From NCBI GenBank assembly GCA_963521065.1, contig CAUQTI010000008.1, forward strand, positions 84,137 to 148,136: DNA of 64,000 nucleotides, written 5' to 3'. Below are positions 35,732 to 44,066 of this stretch, in pieces (position 1 is the first letter of the stretch; every line of letters begins with the position of its first letter). The translations under genes and the position numbers were made by a program. Below the pieces are notes generated by a model. The model was given only the letters and a program-made list of their open reading frames with translations. It searched no databases and was not told the DNA's origin. The DNA comes from IOR16 sp963521065. Lineage in GTDB: Bacteria > Bacillota > Clostridia > Peptostreptococcales > Anaerovoracaceae.

Positions 35732-36436
35732 ATGCTCCAATTGCACGTTTTTTATCTTTCTTATCTTCAAGATATCAATTTAATTTCCGTTACCGTCCGG
35801 CTGGTACTCGCCATTCTTTTGGGCGGTATGATTGGATTGGAACGTGGTTCAAACAAGCATCAAGCCGGTTTTCGCACACACATGCTCGTCTGTATGGGAG
35901 CCGCACTTGCCATGCTTACCAACCAGTTTATCTACGAAACCATGACGACTGCGTCTGACCCTGCAAGGCTTGGCGCGCAGGTAATCAGCGGTATCGGTTT
36001 TTTAGGGGTCGGTACAATCTTAGTCACAGGCCGCCATAAAATCAAGGGACTCACGACGGCAGCCGGGCTTTGGGCCTCCGCCTGTACCGGTCTTGCAATC
36101 GGCATCGGTTTTTACTCCGGCGCAATTATTGCCGGAATTTTAATCTTCGTTGTGCTGGCCTTTCTTCCGGGCATCGAAATGTATTTTTATAAACGTTCAA
36201 AAATGATTGACCTTTATATCGAAACCGACTCAGTAAAGCGAGTGGCTTCTCTGCTGAAATTTATCCGCAGCCTGAATGTTTCTATTCCAGAAACCCATTT
36301 GAGCCGCTCTGAAACCATATCGGAAAATACGGTGGGAATCCACCTCTCTATCAAGCTTTCCAAGCAGGCCAACCGCGATGAGCTTCTTGAAAAAATCAGC
36401 AGTCTTGAAGGCGTTTACTTACTGGAAGAAATTTAA
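35732..36436 (+). CDS. MgtC/SapB-family membrane protein
   Basis: 234-aa protein with about five N-terminal hydrophobic segments carrying the MgtC signature (LLGGMIGLERG, GFRTHMLVCMGAALAML, GIGFLGVGTIL, GLTTAAGLWASACTGLAIG) and a C-terminal cytoplasmic ACT-like domain (about 155-234). MgtC proteins act in magnesium-limited growth and virulence in some bacteria; the molecular role is debated. AAAGGAGGAG precedes ATG 35732. The structured repeats upstream suggest leader-RNA control. Confidence 0.92.
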   Translation: MLQLHVFYLSYLQDINLISVTVRLVLAILLGGMIGLERGSNKHQAGFRTHMLVCMGAALAMLTNQFIYETMTTASDPARLGAQVISGIGFLGVGTILVTGRHKIKGLTTAAGLWASACTGLAIGIGFYSGAIIAGILIFVVLAFLPGIEMYFYKRSKMIDLYIETDSVKRVASLLKFIRSLNVSIPETHLSRSETISENTVGIHLSIKLSKQANRDELLEKISSLEGVYLLEEI

Positions 36437-36480
36437 AAAAAGAAATCAAAATCATAAGGATAAATAAGGAGGGATTTGAA

Positions 36481-37065
36481 TTGAACGATCAGACCATAAA
36501 ATCATTATTGGGCTTTGTCTTAGAGCACAAAGCAAACATCACCGCCTGCCTCGATTACTTCCAAGCAGCGGACTTAAAAAACGGGGTACTCTCCATTCCC
36601 GAAGAGCTTGTAAACGATGCGTGTAAAAAAACAATCTTGACGAAGCTTTCCCCTTATCTACGCGAGTATAAAGTCTCTTTTTCCGGTAATTTTATCTTCG
36701 TCGACCTAAACCTGAATATCAAGCAGCTCGGCCCAATCAAGGCCATGTATCTGCTCAGTATAGAGGAATGTACCTTTGAGCCGCACAAGCATCGACTGAC
36801 CCTCAGCTACCGGGAAGATATCCGTCCTCAAGGCGGCCCAATGCAGTCTATGATGCTAAAGACTTTTCTTCTGAATCAGGGAAATCTCCTGCAAAAGGCG
36901 GTCAGTATGTCAGGCTCAAAGGCGGTCCGTGCCACACGCACTCACGTTGCATTTGACCTCGACCAGCTGCCGCTGTTTTCCGCTGCATTTTTTGAAAAGC
37001 TAAGCTTGCAATATGCCCAGTGCCAAGATGGAAAGCTAATGTTTCATTTTACCTTTTTAGAATAG
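36481..37065 (+). CDS. Hypothetical protein, 194 aa
   Basis: I do not recognise the family. The start is TTG 36481 (MNDQTIKSLLGFVLEH) with GGAGGGA 6-7 nt upstream. The protein looks soluble, alpha/beta, without signal peptide or membrane segment. It lies 44 nt after mgtC and 11 nt before the hemerythrin-like gene, so the three are likely co-transcribed. Confidence 0.75.
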   Translation: MNDQTIKSLLGFVLEHKANITACLDYFQAADLKNGVLSIPEELVNDACKKTILTKLSPYLREYKVSFSGNFIFVDLNLNIKQLGPIKAMYLLSIEECTFEPHKHRLTLSYREDIRPQGGPMQSMMLKTFLLNQGNLLQKAVSMSGSKAVRATRTHVAFDLDQLPLFSAAFFEKLSLQYAQCQDGKLMFHFTFLE

Positions 37066-37076
37066 AGGAACCGATT

Positions 37077-37484
37077 ATGCCGATCATACCATGGGATAAA
37101 AGCTTCGAAACAGGAGTGCCGCTTTTGGATGAAACGCGCAAGCGCTTTCTTCTAAAGGCAAACCTTTTCTGTCTGAAATGTAAAATCTACTGTGCCCCTT
37201 TGGAATGCGAAGAGGGGCTTTCTTCCTTGGAAACGCTTCTTCTTTCGTATTTTTCAAAAGAAGAAGCATTGCAAAAAGAATACGAATATCCTTACTTTCA
37301 CCATCACCAAGCCACACACGACCATTTGCGTGCAAGAATGCGGGAAATCGGATTTCTGCTTCGCAGCAATGCCTTTTCCGAGTCTTCGTTGCAGGAATTT
37401 TACCATTTCCTCTCCGATGTCTTTTGCGAGCATCTGCGTTTTGACGATATCAAATTCGCAAAATATCTGCGAAAAAACCAATAA
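37077..37484 (+). CDS. Hemerythrin-like protein with incomplete diiron ligands
   Basis: 135-aa bacteriohemerythrin-like four-helix protein: it begins with PWDKSFETGVPLLDE, as such proteins do. Of the usual diiron ligands, the carboxylate E62/E63, His77 and His81 (HHHQATHDH), and His119 with Asp124 are present. The first His (DxQH, here DETR, 18-21) and the second (HF before EE, here YF, 58-59) are missing. Classical oxygen binding is therefore doubtful. ATG 37077 follows GAGGAA; the open frame upstream is a shadow of the preceding gene. Confidence 0.78.
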   Translation: MPIIPWDKSFETGVPLLDETRKRFLLKANLFCLKCKIYCAPLECEEGLSSLETLLLSYFSKEEALQKEYEYPYFHHHQATHDHLRARMREIGFLLRSNAFSESSLQEFYHFLSDVFCEHLRFDDIKFAKYLRKNQ

Positions 37485-37526
37485 GTAACTCTGCACCACC
37501 AAAAAGACTAATAATGAGATACACTG

Positions 37527-38753
37527 CTAGTCCTTTATTAAAATGGCGAGACTTGCAAGATCCTCCGTGCCGCGCAGCTGCGCTCGTTTCAGTAATGCCT
37601 CTTGATTCTGCGCATTATGCGTCAAATTCCTAGATATTCTTACAATGAGTTGTATGAACTCCTCATCTGTCGCTGTTTCCGCCAGTTCACATTGCAAAAC
37701 ACCCTTTAAAAGCTGATAAAGCCCTGCAAAGCTCATATAATTTTCCCATAAGCTCTTTTCTTTGAAATGAAACGGCTGATGTGTGGTGAAAAACCATGTG
37801 ACGAGTATATTTTCCAAAATGTATTCCCTATCCTCGAAAAAGCTTCTTACCCGCTGCTGCGCTGCACTGTATTCCAAAAGGTTACACGTATAAAGAAGCT
37901 CTCCTGTTTCATCTGCTTCTGCAGACACACCTATATTCTTCAATTTTCTTTTTAAAGTGTCACTCGCTTCCTCACTATAGTAGTTCATCAATAAAATTCC
38001 CATACTCATCGCCTGCAGATTTTGATTGCCCTTTACTTCCTTCCACATTCCAGTCAGTTCATCGGTCTCTAAAAGGGAAAGCATGCTGTCTACATAGGCA
38101 GGGAGTTCCGCTTCCTTTTGCTCCGCTTCCAGTCCGTCCATATGTTTGAGAAACATTCCCAACAGTAAAAAACGGTCATCGAGTGAAAGGCTTCGGCACT
38201 GTAATGTTGCAATCGCCAATACCTTAATATCAAGGACAAAGTCATAGATTACCCGCCTTTTCTCTCCTTTTACTTTCAAAGAAAAAAACTGTAAATCCTC
38301 TTTTAGTTCTTCCTCCTGTGAAATGAGTGCAATGCCGTCCCGCTTCTCCATCATCAGCTTTACAACCGCTTCACAACCTAAAGAAAGATGGCGTTCTAAG
38401 ACCCCAGCCGAAAGTGCATTTTGTCTAGGAAAGGTACGACACACATAATTTAAGCTCTCCGAGCCCGCTTCCAGCTGCAAGCGACATAGCCCTTCTTTAG
38501 AGATCAAGGGACAAAATCCCTTCTCGTTTAATCTAATCTTCCCATATTTCATTAATGTTGGATTTGTCCGAATCCGTGACAATGCCTTTTCTCGGACCTT
38601 CCCCAGTTCCGAGGATAGCCTCATATTTTTCAGCTTCTTATATTCCTGCTTTGATAGGTGAATATTCCATTTTTGGCAACAGGTATAGTTACAGTCTCCA
38701 CCGAGACATGCAAATTCATCGTAGTAATCCGGTTTAATTACATTGTATTTCAT
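37527..38753 (-). CDS. fliB: Flagellin lysine N-methylase FliB
   Basis: 408-aa FliB family protein, recognised by the N-terminal Cys cluster CLGGDCNYTCCQKW (Cys16, 21, 25, 26) and further Cys in CPLISKEGLCRLQ and YVCRTFPR. FliB methylates lysines of flagellin. It follows the flagellin gene in the same direction, which supports the pairing. A terminator lies between the two genes, so it is probably transcribed separately or at a low level by read-through. AGGAGG precedes ATG 38753. Confidence 0.92.
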   Translation of the reverse strand: MKYNVIKPDYYDEFACLGGDCNYTCCQKWNIHLSKQEYKKLKNMRLSSELGKVREKALSRIRTNPTLMKYGKIRLNEKGFCPLISKEGLCRLQLEAGSESLNYVCRTFPRQNALSAGVLERHLSLGCEAVVKLMMEKRDGIALISQEEELKEDLQFFSLKVKGEKRRVIYDFVLDIKVLAIATLQCRSLSLDDRFLLLGMFLKHMDGLEAEQKEAELPAYVDSMLSLLETDELTGMWKEVKGNQNLQAMSMGILLMNYYSEEASDTLKRKLKNIGVSAEADETGELLYTCNLLEYSAAQQRVRSFFEDREYILENILVTWFFTTHQPFHFKEKSLWENYMSFAGLYQLLKGVLQCELAETATDEEFIQLIVRISRNLTHNAQNQEALLKRAQLRGTEDLASLAILIKD

Positions 38754-38851
38754 TTATATCCTCCATATAGCATTCTCTCGTTTCCTTTGTATAAAATAAA
38801 AATTACTATTTCTGTCCTTTTCCCTTCATAAAAAGAGATTTTTGTGAAAGG

Positions 38852-38878
38852 AAAAGGGCAGATTGCTCCGCCCTTTTA
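38852..38878 (-). terminator. Terminator of the flagellin gene
   Basis: On the minus strand AAAAGGGC pairs with GCCCTTTT followed by CCTTTC; 43 bp after the flagellin stop. Confidence 0.75.
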
Positions 38879-38920
38879 TCTTTATTATAAATCGTCCGAT
38901 GCAAGGACTCTTTTCTGAAA

Positions 38921-40495
38921 TTACTGTAATAACTGCAGTACGCCCTGCGGAATCTGGTTTGCCTGTGCAAGCATTGCCTGTGCAGACTGTGTCAGGATGT
39001 TGTTCTTTGTGAACTCCATCATTTCCTTCGCCATATCTACGTCTCTGATCCGGCTTTCTGCAGCAGTCATGTTCTCAGAAGCGACACCTAAGTTGTTAAT
39101 TGTGTGCTCTAATCTGTTCTGGATTGCACCGAGGTTACCACGAGTAGAGGATACGGAGTTGATTGCATCCTTAATCTTCTGAATTGCAGCGGTTGCGCCC
39201 GGCTGTGTGCTGATATCCACACCGTTGATGCCGAGAGCCTTAGAGCTCATGTCACCTACAGATACCGTAACCTGATTGTACTTGTCAGCCGTATCACCTA
39301 CCTGCAACGTCAAGCCGTCTCCGGATTTTGCAGAAGAAGTTCCTGCTTTTAGTGAAATTTTACTACTACCCTCAGCTGTTGCTTTGATTCCGGTCTTCTC
39401 ACTGATTAAAGCAGCCATAGCTACGTCATCAGTGCCTACAGTATAAGAACCAGAAGTAACCTTCACATAGTTCACATCGGAATCCAGTTTAGCTGCTGCG
39501 TCTGCGTCTTTTACGAATGCAAACTTCTGCCCATTGATTTCAAAGGTGCTCTTAGATGCGTCACTGTTTCCATCATAAACAGTCATCTTTGTTGCATCCA
39601 TTTCATAGTATGCATCCGCACCAGCTGTGTTTCCTACAGCACCAAATGCACCAGATACTTCAGCTCCCGCAGAATCTGTCACCCCAATTTGATACAGCTC
39701 AAACTTGTCATCTGCACCTGCTGTTTTGGAAGTGATGCTTAGTCCATTTGTGTCATCTAAAGTTACTTCATACCCAGCTCCTACTGCGTCCTCAATCGCT
39801 TTTTTTACAGCAGAAAGGTTTTCACTATCCCCAGTTATAGTCTTAGCATCAGTACTTCCTGACGTAAATCCAACGGTTTTTTCCTGCAATGCACCATCCG
39901 CATCTCTGTAGGTCAATGTCACGTTATACTCCGTAGCGTCTGCTAACGTTCCTGATCCCTTTGCTGCTGTAGATTCTGTAGCAGTCGCCGCTTTTAAATC
40001 CAATACAGACGGATTGCTTGCCAGATCAGAATACTTTACATCAACTGCAACGCCTGTTGCGGAGCTGCTGCCGAGGGAACCGTCTAACAGGTTGATTCCG
40101 TTGTAGTTTGTGGATTCGGAAATACGGTCTACTTCAGATTTCAGGGATTTGATTTCTTCCTGAAGATTTTTACGGTCTACCGAATTGTCATATGTACCGT
40201 TTGCAGACTGTGTTGCAAGCTCTGTCATACGGTTCAGCATGGAGTGTACTTCTGTCAAAGCACCTTCTGCAGTCTGTACTAAAGAAATACCGTCATTTGC
40301 ATTCTTCTGTGCAGTCTCTAAGCCTTTGATCTGTGCTCTCATCTTTTCGGAAATTGCCAGACCTGCAGCATCGTCACCAGCACGGTTGATTCTGTAACCG
40401 GAAGACAGCTTTTCTAAGTTCTTTCCTACTGCTGCGTTGTTTCCGCCTAACTGTCTGTAAGAGTTTAATGCGGCGATATTGTGTTGAATTCTCAT
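38921..40495 (-). CDS. fliC: Flagellin
   Basis: 524-aa filament subunit. The N-terminal D0/D1 region (RIQHNIAALNSYRQLGGN, EKLSSGYRINRAGDDAAGLAISEKMRAQIKG) and C-terminal D1/D0 region (AINSVSSTRGNLGAIQNRLEHTI, ENMTAAESRIRDVDMAKEM, ending VLQLLQ) are conserved. A variable, Ala/Ser/Thr/Asp-rich central domain of about 270 residues would be surface exposed. AAGGAGG precedes ATG 40495. A sigma-D type promoter and a GGA-loop hairpin occur in the leader. Only this flagellin gene is seen here; basal-body genes lie elsewhere. Confidence 0.97.
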   Translation of the reverse strand: MRIQHNIAALNSYRQLGGNNAAVGKNLEKLSSGYRINRAGDDAAGLAISEKMRAQIKGLETAQKNANDGISLVQTAEGALTEVHSMLNRMTELATQSANGTYDNSVDRKNLQEEIKSLKSEVDRISESTNYNGINLLDGSLGSSSATGVAVDVKYSDLASNPSVLDLKAATATESTAAKGSGTLADATEYNVTLTYRDADGALQEKTVGFTSGSTDAKTITGDSENLSAVKKAIEDAVGAGYEVTLDDTNGLSITSKTAGADDKFELYQIGVTDSAGAEVSGAFGAVGNTAGADAYYEMDATKMTVYDGNSDASKSTFEINGQKFAFVKDADAAAKLDSDVNYVKVTSGSYTVGTDDVAMAALISEKTGIKATAEGSSKISLKAGTSSAKSGDGLTLQVGDTADKYNQVTVSVGDMSSKALGINGVDISTQPGATAAIQKIKDAINSVSSTRGNLGAIQNRLEHTINNLGVASENMTAAESRIRDVDMAKEMMEFTKNNILTQSAQAMLAQANQIPQGVLQLLQ

Positions 40496-40521
40496 AATAT
40501 ATTCCTCCTTAAATCCTTTCA

Positions 40522-40538
40522 GGGGATTCCTTTCCCCC
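40522..40538 (-). promoter_or_regulatory. Candidate CsrA-binding hairpin in the flagellin leader
   Basis: On the minus strand GGGG and CCCC flank a loop containing AAAGGAAT; a second GGA lies in the ribosome binding site 20-30 nt downstream. This resembles the two-site arrangement in the B. subtilis hag leader. Confidence 0.4.
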
Positions 40539-40616
40539 TCACTTCTTTTTCTGTCTCTCCCCTCCGGCTAAGGGCCCTTTCGCCTTTGGGAAAAAACTTT
40601 TTTCGTTACATTTAAT

Positions 40617-40643
40617 ATATCGTGCGTTTTTTCTGATACTTAA
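40617..40643 (-). promoter_or_regulatory. Probable sigma-D (sigma-28) promoter of flagellin
   Basis: TTAA (40643-40640), 15 bp, CACGATAT (40624-40617) against TAAA-N15-GCCGATAT. The -10 core CGATAT is intact and the -35 is weak. Confidence 0.55.
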
Positions 40644-40741
40644 CTGTTTTTTCTCTTTTTTTATATTTATTTTTTTCCAAGAAACTTTCTTACATATACT
40701 ATAGGAAGAGGCACCTATATTGTTAATTCTATTAAAATTTG

Positions 40742-40770
40742 TTGCATTATATCCAAATATGTAATATAAT
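40742..40770 (+). promoter_or_regulatory. Promoter of the MazF-like gene
   Basis: TTGCAT (40742-40747), 17 bp, TATAAT (40765-40770). Confidence 0.7.
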
Positions 40771-40875
40771 TACAATAAAAAACATCTAGGGTGCATTTAT
40801 GTTAAATAAAATTACAAAAAACAACAAGTTTTAAATGCTTTATCCGAAATTGAAAATTGCATTAATAGACAGAAT

Positions 40876-41355
40876 GTGGATGATAGCATCCCTATTTTGG
40901 AATGGGTAAAAAAGAAAATTGAATTAAATGATAAAGAATACAAAAGGAAAATTACTCATAAAAGAAATAAACAGGATGGAGCACCTCGTGCCGTAAAACG
41001 TGGCGAAGTCTATGGCGCTACCTTAGGCAGAAATATTGGAAGTGAGCAAAATGGACGGAGCAGACCGGTTATAATCATTCAAGAAACAACTTATTCCCAA
41101 GAAAGCCCTACTATATTGGTTGCTCCACTAACAGCATCTCACGATAAATATGGTAATACGAAAAGGGTTTTACCAACTCACATTTTGTTTTCTCATGAAA
41201 AACTTGACAAGGAATCTATTATTAAATTAGAGCATATTCGAAGCATCTCAAAAAATAGGTTGAATGCAATACTATGTTATTCAAAAGATACCGAAAAAAT
41301 CATGCCGGAAATTGACAAAAAATTATCTTTAGTTTTTGGAATCAAAAAAAGTTGA
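40876..41355 (+). CDS. MazF/PemK-like endoribonuclease toxin with frame-disrupted N terminus
   Basis: The C-terminal about 115 residues form a PemK/MazF domain: RGEVYGATLGRNIGSEQNGRSRPVIII and the TILVAPLTA strand, with LEHIRSISKNRL as usual in MazF. The upstream part is charged and helical. No start with a ribosome binding site exists in this frame (GTG 40876 has none). The only good start, ATG 40799 after TAGGG, is in the neighbouring frame and stops at 40832. The two frames join through A AAA AAC (40816-40822), after which the fused N terminus reads KQQVLNALSEIENCINRQN. This is either programmed -1 frameshifting or a one-base loss in an A-run. No antitoxin gene precedes it. Confidence 0.7.
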   Translation: MDDSIPILEWVKKKIELNDKEYKRKITHKRNKQDGAPRAVKRGEVYGATLGRNIGSEQNGRSRPVIIIQETTYSQESPTILVAPLTASHDKYGNTKRVLPTHILFSHEKLDKESIIKLEHIRSISKNRLNAILCYSKDTEKIMPEIDKKLSLVFGIKKS

Positions 41356-41379
41356 CAGAGCGTAGTATAGTAGTATAAT
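41352..41379 (+). promoter_or_regulatory. Consensus promoter of the downstream small RNA, overlapping the toxin stop
   Basis: TTGACA (41352-41357), 16 bp, TATAAT (41374-41379). The TGA stop of the MazF-like gene is part of the -35 box. Confidence 0.85.
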
Positions 41380-41385
41380 TAAGTT

Positions 41386-41516
41386 ACTTAGTGGAGCATC
41401 GCTTCACAGCATGCAGGAGTCAGCAATTGTTGGCACAATTTGTGAACCAAAGATTGCCCTGTGGTTATGAACTTAAAATAAAGGATTTCTCTTAACTGGG
41501 AAATCCTTTATTTTTA
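41386..41516 (+). ncRNA. Candidate structured small RNA (about 130 nt), family unknown
   Basis: It lies between a consensus promoter and a perfect 10-bp terminator (AAAGGATTTC/GAAATCCTTT, 41480-41509, then ATTTTT). Nested pairing is seen: a 7-bp hairpin GTGGAGC/GCTTCAC (41391-41407), then CAGG/CCTG (41414-41417 with 41458-41461) enclosing GCAAT/ATTGC (41423-41427 with 41453-41457), TTGG/CCAA and CAC/GTG around an AATTT loop. No open reading frame of note and no match to the 6S, SRP or tmRNA motifs I know. The 5' end is estimated. Confidence 0.68.
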
Positions 41517-41552
41517 TATTATCCATTCTATTAAAAAAGTACTTTTCAATAG

Positions 41553-41588
41553 AAAAAACCGGCCTGCTTTTACAGAACCGGTTTTTTC
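41553..41588. terminator. Bidirectional terminator downstream of the small RNA and the orphan ABC ATPase
   Basis: AAAAAACCGG and CCGGTTTTTT form a perfect stem with an inner CTG/CAG. Confidence 0.85.
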
Positions 41589-41684
41589 TTGGTGACTTAC
41601 TTTTATCTTATCTCGTCCTCTATTTTTCAATTTGCCCTGCCGCTTCGCCGATTGTCGGGAGTGACGAAACGCCGCGGCTACAAG

Positions 41685-42359
41685 CTAATTCAAGTAGCGG
41701 ACTTGTTCGGGAGCTCCTTTTTCGACAATCCGTCCGCTTTCCATCACAAGTATGGAATCTGCGGCTTTCTTTGCCAGATTTTTTTCGTTCGTTGCAATGA
41801 TGACGGTTTTTCCTTCGTGCGACAGCTGTCTAATCAGCGCCACGACTTCTTCTGTCATCTCAAAAGACAAGCCTTGTGCCGGCTCATCAAATAAAAGGAT
41901 ACTAGGATCATGCAGCAATGCTCTTGCAATTGCTATCTTTTGCTTTTCTGCACCGCTGAGTTGACCGGAAAAAAGCATTGCTTTCTCTTTCATTCCGACC
42001 TTTTCCAGTACCTCCATCGCCTTCTGTTCTGCTTTCTTATAATCCGCCGTTTTTTCACGGAGCATCCCAAGGGCAATATTTTCCTTTACATTCAGGTGAG
42101 GAAGGAGGTTGAAGTTTCCAAAAACAAAGCCAATTCGTCTTCGCGGTGCTTCCCCTTCTTGGCTTTCTTTTGCCGTTTCGATTACGATTTCCCCTTCTGT
42201 CGGTGAATCAAGCAAATCCAAACAGCGCAAAAAAGTACTTTTTCCGCAACCGGAAGGTCCCATAACGCAAACCACACCGTTTTCGTCGATGGTTTCGCTG
42301 ATTCCCTTCAATGCCTCAGTCTGACCAAAGGTTTTTTTTAAGTTTGTCACTTTTATCAT
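41685..42359 (-). CDS. Orphan GlnQ-like ABC ATPase with degenerate catalytic motifs
   Basis: 224-aa ATP-binding protein related to polar amino acid importers. Walker A GPSGCGKS (34-41) and Walker B LLFDE are intact. Other motifs are altered: the Q-loop has Gly81 instead of Gln (VFGNFNLLPH), the signature is LSGAE (134-138) rather than LSGGQ, and the H-loop has Asn191 instead of His (IIATNE). No permease or binding-protein gene adjoins. It follows phoU at the end of the pst cluster, 151 bp away. It may be regulatory or a decaying paralogue. Confidence 0.82.
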   Translation of the reverse strand: MIKVTNLKKTFGQTEALKGISETIDENGVVCVMGPSGCGKSTFLRCLDLLDSPTEGEIVIETAKESQEGEAPRRRIGFVFGNFNLLPHLNVKENIALGMLREKTADYKKAEQKAMEVLEKVGMKEKAMLFSGQLSGAEKQKIAIARALLHDPSILLFDEPAQGLSFEMTEEVVALIRQLSHEGKTVIIATNEKNLAKKAADSILVMESGRIVEKGAPEQVRYLN

Positions 42360-42510
42360 GCAAATGCTCCTTTCTTCGGATTTCCTGTATCAAATCATTC
42401 TGCTGAAATATATATCTACTTTTTCCGTTGAAATCTCTTTTTTTATTAATGCATATGCATGATTATACTACCATAATAATAATTATTCAAGTATATTTAT
42501 TCATTTTTAT

Positions 42511-43185
42511 TTATTTTTTCTCTTCTTTTTTTTCACTGATTTCCGTTGTTCCCTCCATTACAAATACAGTTTCTTCACAGATGTTGGTCGCATAGTCTGC
42601 GATACGCTCTAAATGGGAGGCGATGAATAAAAAGGTGACGCTTTGACGGTTTTTTACAGCATCCTCTCCGATGAAGCCAATCAACTCCTCATAGATGGTT
42701 CGAAACAGCTCGTCTACCTCATCATCAAAAATCCATACCTTCCTCGCAAGGCGCAGATCTTTATTTACAAAGGCATCAATCGCATTTTTCACCATCTTTG
42801 CCGCCATTTCGGCCATGCGGGGGATATCGATCAGCTCTTTCATGTATTCTTCATTTTCAAGGCGAAGCGTATATTTTGCAATGTCTTCGCAGTGGTCACC
42901 GATGCGCTCCAAATCCCGAATCATCTGTAAGATGGAAATGCACATGCGCAAATCACCGGCAAGTGGCTGCTGCGTTGCCAAAAATTTCAAGGTTTTATCT
43001 GCAATCTGATCTTCCAGATCATCAATCTTTTCATCATTGTCAATGATAGTTCTTGCTAAGTTTCCATCTTTTTCTTTCAATGATACGATTGCACCTCGAA
43101 TGGTTTCCTCCACCAATGCGGTCATGCTTAACAAGTCGGCTTTAATCATCGCCATTTCCTGATCCATTTGTAGTCTTGCTGCCAT
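42511..43185 (-). CDS. phoU: Phosphate transport regulator PhoU
   Basis: 224-aa all-helical protein with two PhoU repeats (VEETIRGAIVSLKEKD..., ERIGDHCEDIAKYTL; and MVKNAIDAFVNKD..., SHLERIADYATNICEE). It links the Pst transporter to PhoR and turns the phosphate response off under plenty. GGAGG precedes ATG 43185. It follows pstB in the usual order. Confidence 0.96.
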   Translation of the reverse strand: MAARLQMDQEMAMIKADLLSMTALVEETIRGAIVSLKEKDGNLARTIIDNDEKIDDLEDQIADKTLKFLATQQPLAGDLRMCISILQMIRDLERIGDHCEDIAKYTLRLENEEYMKELIDIPRMAEMAAKMVKNAIDAFVNKDLRLARKVWIFDDEVDELFRTIYEELIGFIGEDAVKNRQSVTFLFIASHLERIADYATNICEETVFVMEGTTEISEKKEEKK

Positions 43186-43278
43186 AGGGTTTCCTCCGTT
43201 TCTTTCTTTTTTCTATCCTTTTATTTCATTTCTTTATTGTTCTGCTCTTTTCGGGTTTTGCTCCCGCTTTAAATTTTA

Positions 43279-44061
43279 TCAACCGAACCGTCCTGTAATA
43301 TAATCTTCGGTCTTTTTATTGGACGGATTTGAAAATATCGTTTCTGTCCGGTCACTTTCAACGACTTTCCCGCTTAAAAAGAAAGAGGTGAAGTCGGAAA
43401 CACGGCCTGCCTGCTGCATATTATGAGTCACGATTACAATCGTGTATTTATCTGAAAGGGTGTTCAGCAATTCTTCAATCTTCGCAGTTGCAACCGGGTC
43501 GAGTGCCGAGGTCGGTTCATCCATCAAAATAACCTCCGGCTCTACAGCAAGACAGCGTGCAATGCAAAGACGCTGCTGCTGGCCGCCGGACAGCCCGGTT
43601 GCAGAGCGATGCAAACGGTCTTTTACTTCTTCCCAAAGTGCGACCTCACGCAGGGTACGTTCTACAATTTCATCAAGCCGCTCTCTATTTTTTTCGCCGT
43701 GAATTTTAGGCCCGTACACAATGTTTTCATAGATGGATTTTGGAAATGGATTTGGCTTTTGAAATACCATGCCGACCTTTTTTCTAAGGGAAATCAAATC
43801 GTAATCTTTGCCATAGATATTTTCCCCGTCAAAGTGAATCTGCCCTTCAATCCGAACGCCGTTTATCAAGTCATTCATCCGGTTCAGAGTGCGTAAAAAG
43901 GTTGATTTTCCACAGCCTGACGGTCCAATCAAGGCTGTAATTTTGTTTTCGTAGATTTCCATATTGATATTGCTTAACGCCTGAAAGCTCCCATAGTAAA
44001 GGTCTAAATCCGCAACCTCGAATTTTTTTTCTGCATTTTCTATTTTCTCTTTTTTCTGCAT
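43279..44061 (-). CDS. pstB: Phosphate ABC transporter ATP-binding protein PstB
   Basis: 260-aa ATPase of the high-affinity phosphate importer. Walker A GPSGCGKST, the PstB-typical MVFQKPNPFPKSIYENI Q-loop, LSGGQQQR signature, Walker B ILMDEPTSALD and H-loop THNMQQA are intact. It starts 5 nt after pstA. Confidence 0.97.
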   Translation of the reverse strand: MQKKEKIENAEKKFEVADLDLYYGSFQALSNINMEIYENKITALIGPSGCGKSTFLRTLNRMNDLINGVRIEGQIHFDGENIYGKDYDLISLRKKVGMVFQKPNPFPKSIYENIVYGPKIHGEKNRERLDEIVERTLREVALWEEVKDRLHRSATGLSGGQQQRLCIARCLAVEPEVILMDEPTSALDPVATAKIEELLNTLSDKYTIVIVTHNMQQAGRVSDFTSFFLSGKVVESDRTETIFSNPSNKKTEDYITGRFG

Positions 44062-44066
44062 AACGC

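Noticed and set aside
41386..41516. 6S RNA, SRP RNA or tmRNA
   Set aside because: Length and the characteristic conserved loops and bulges of these RNAs are not seen.
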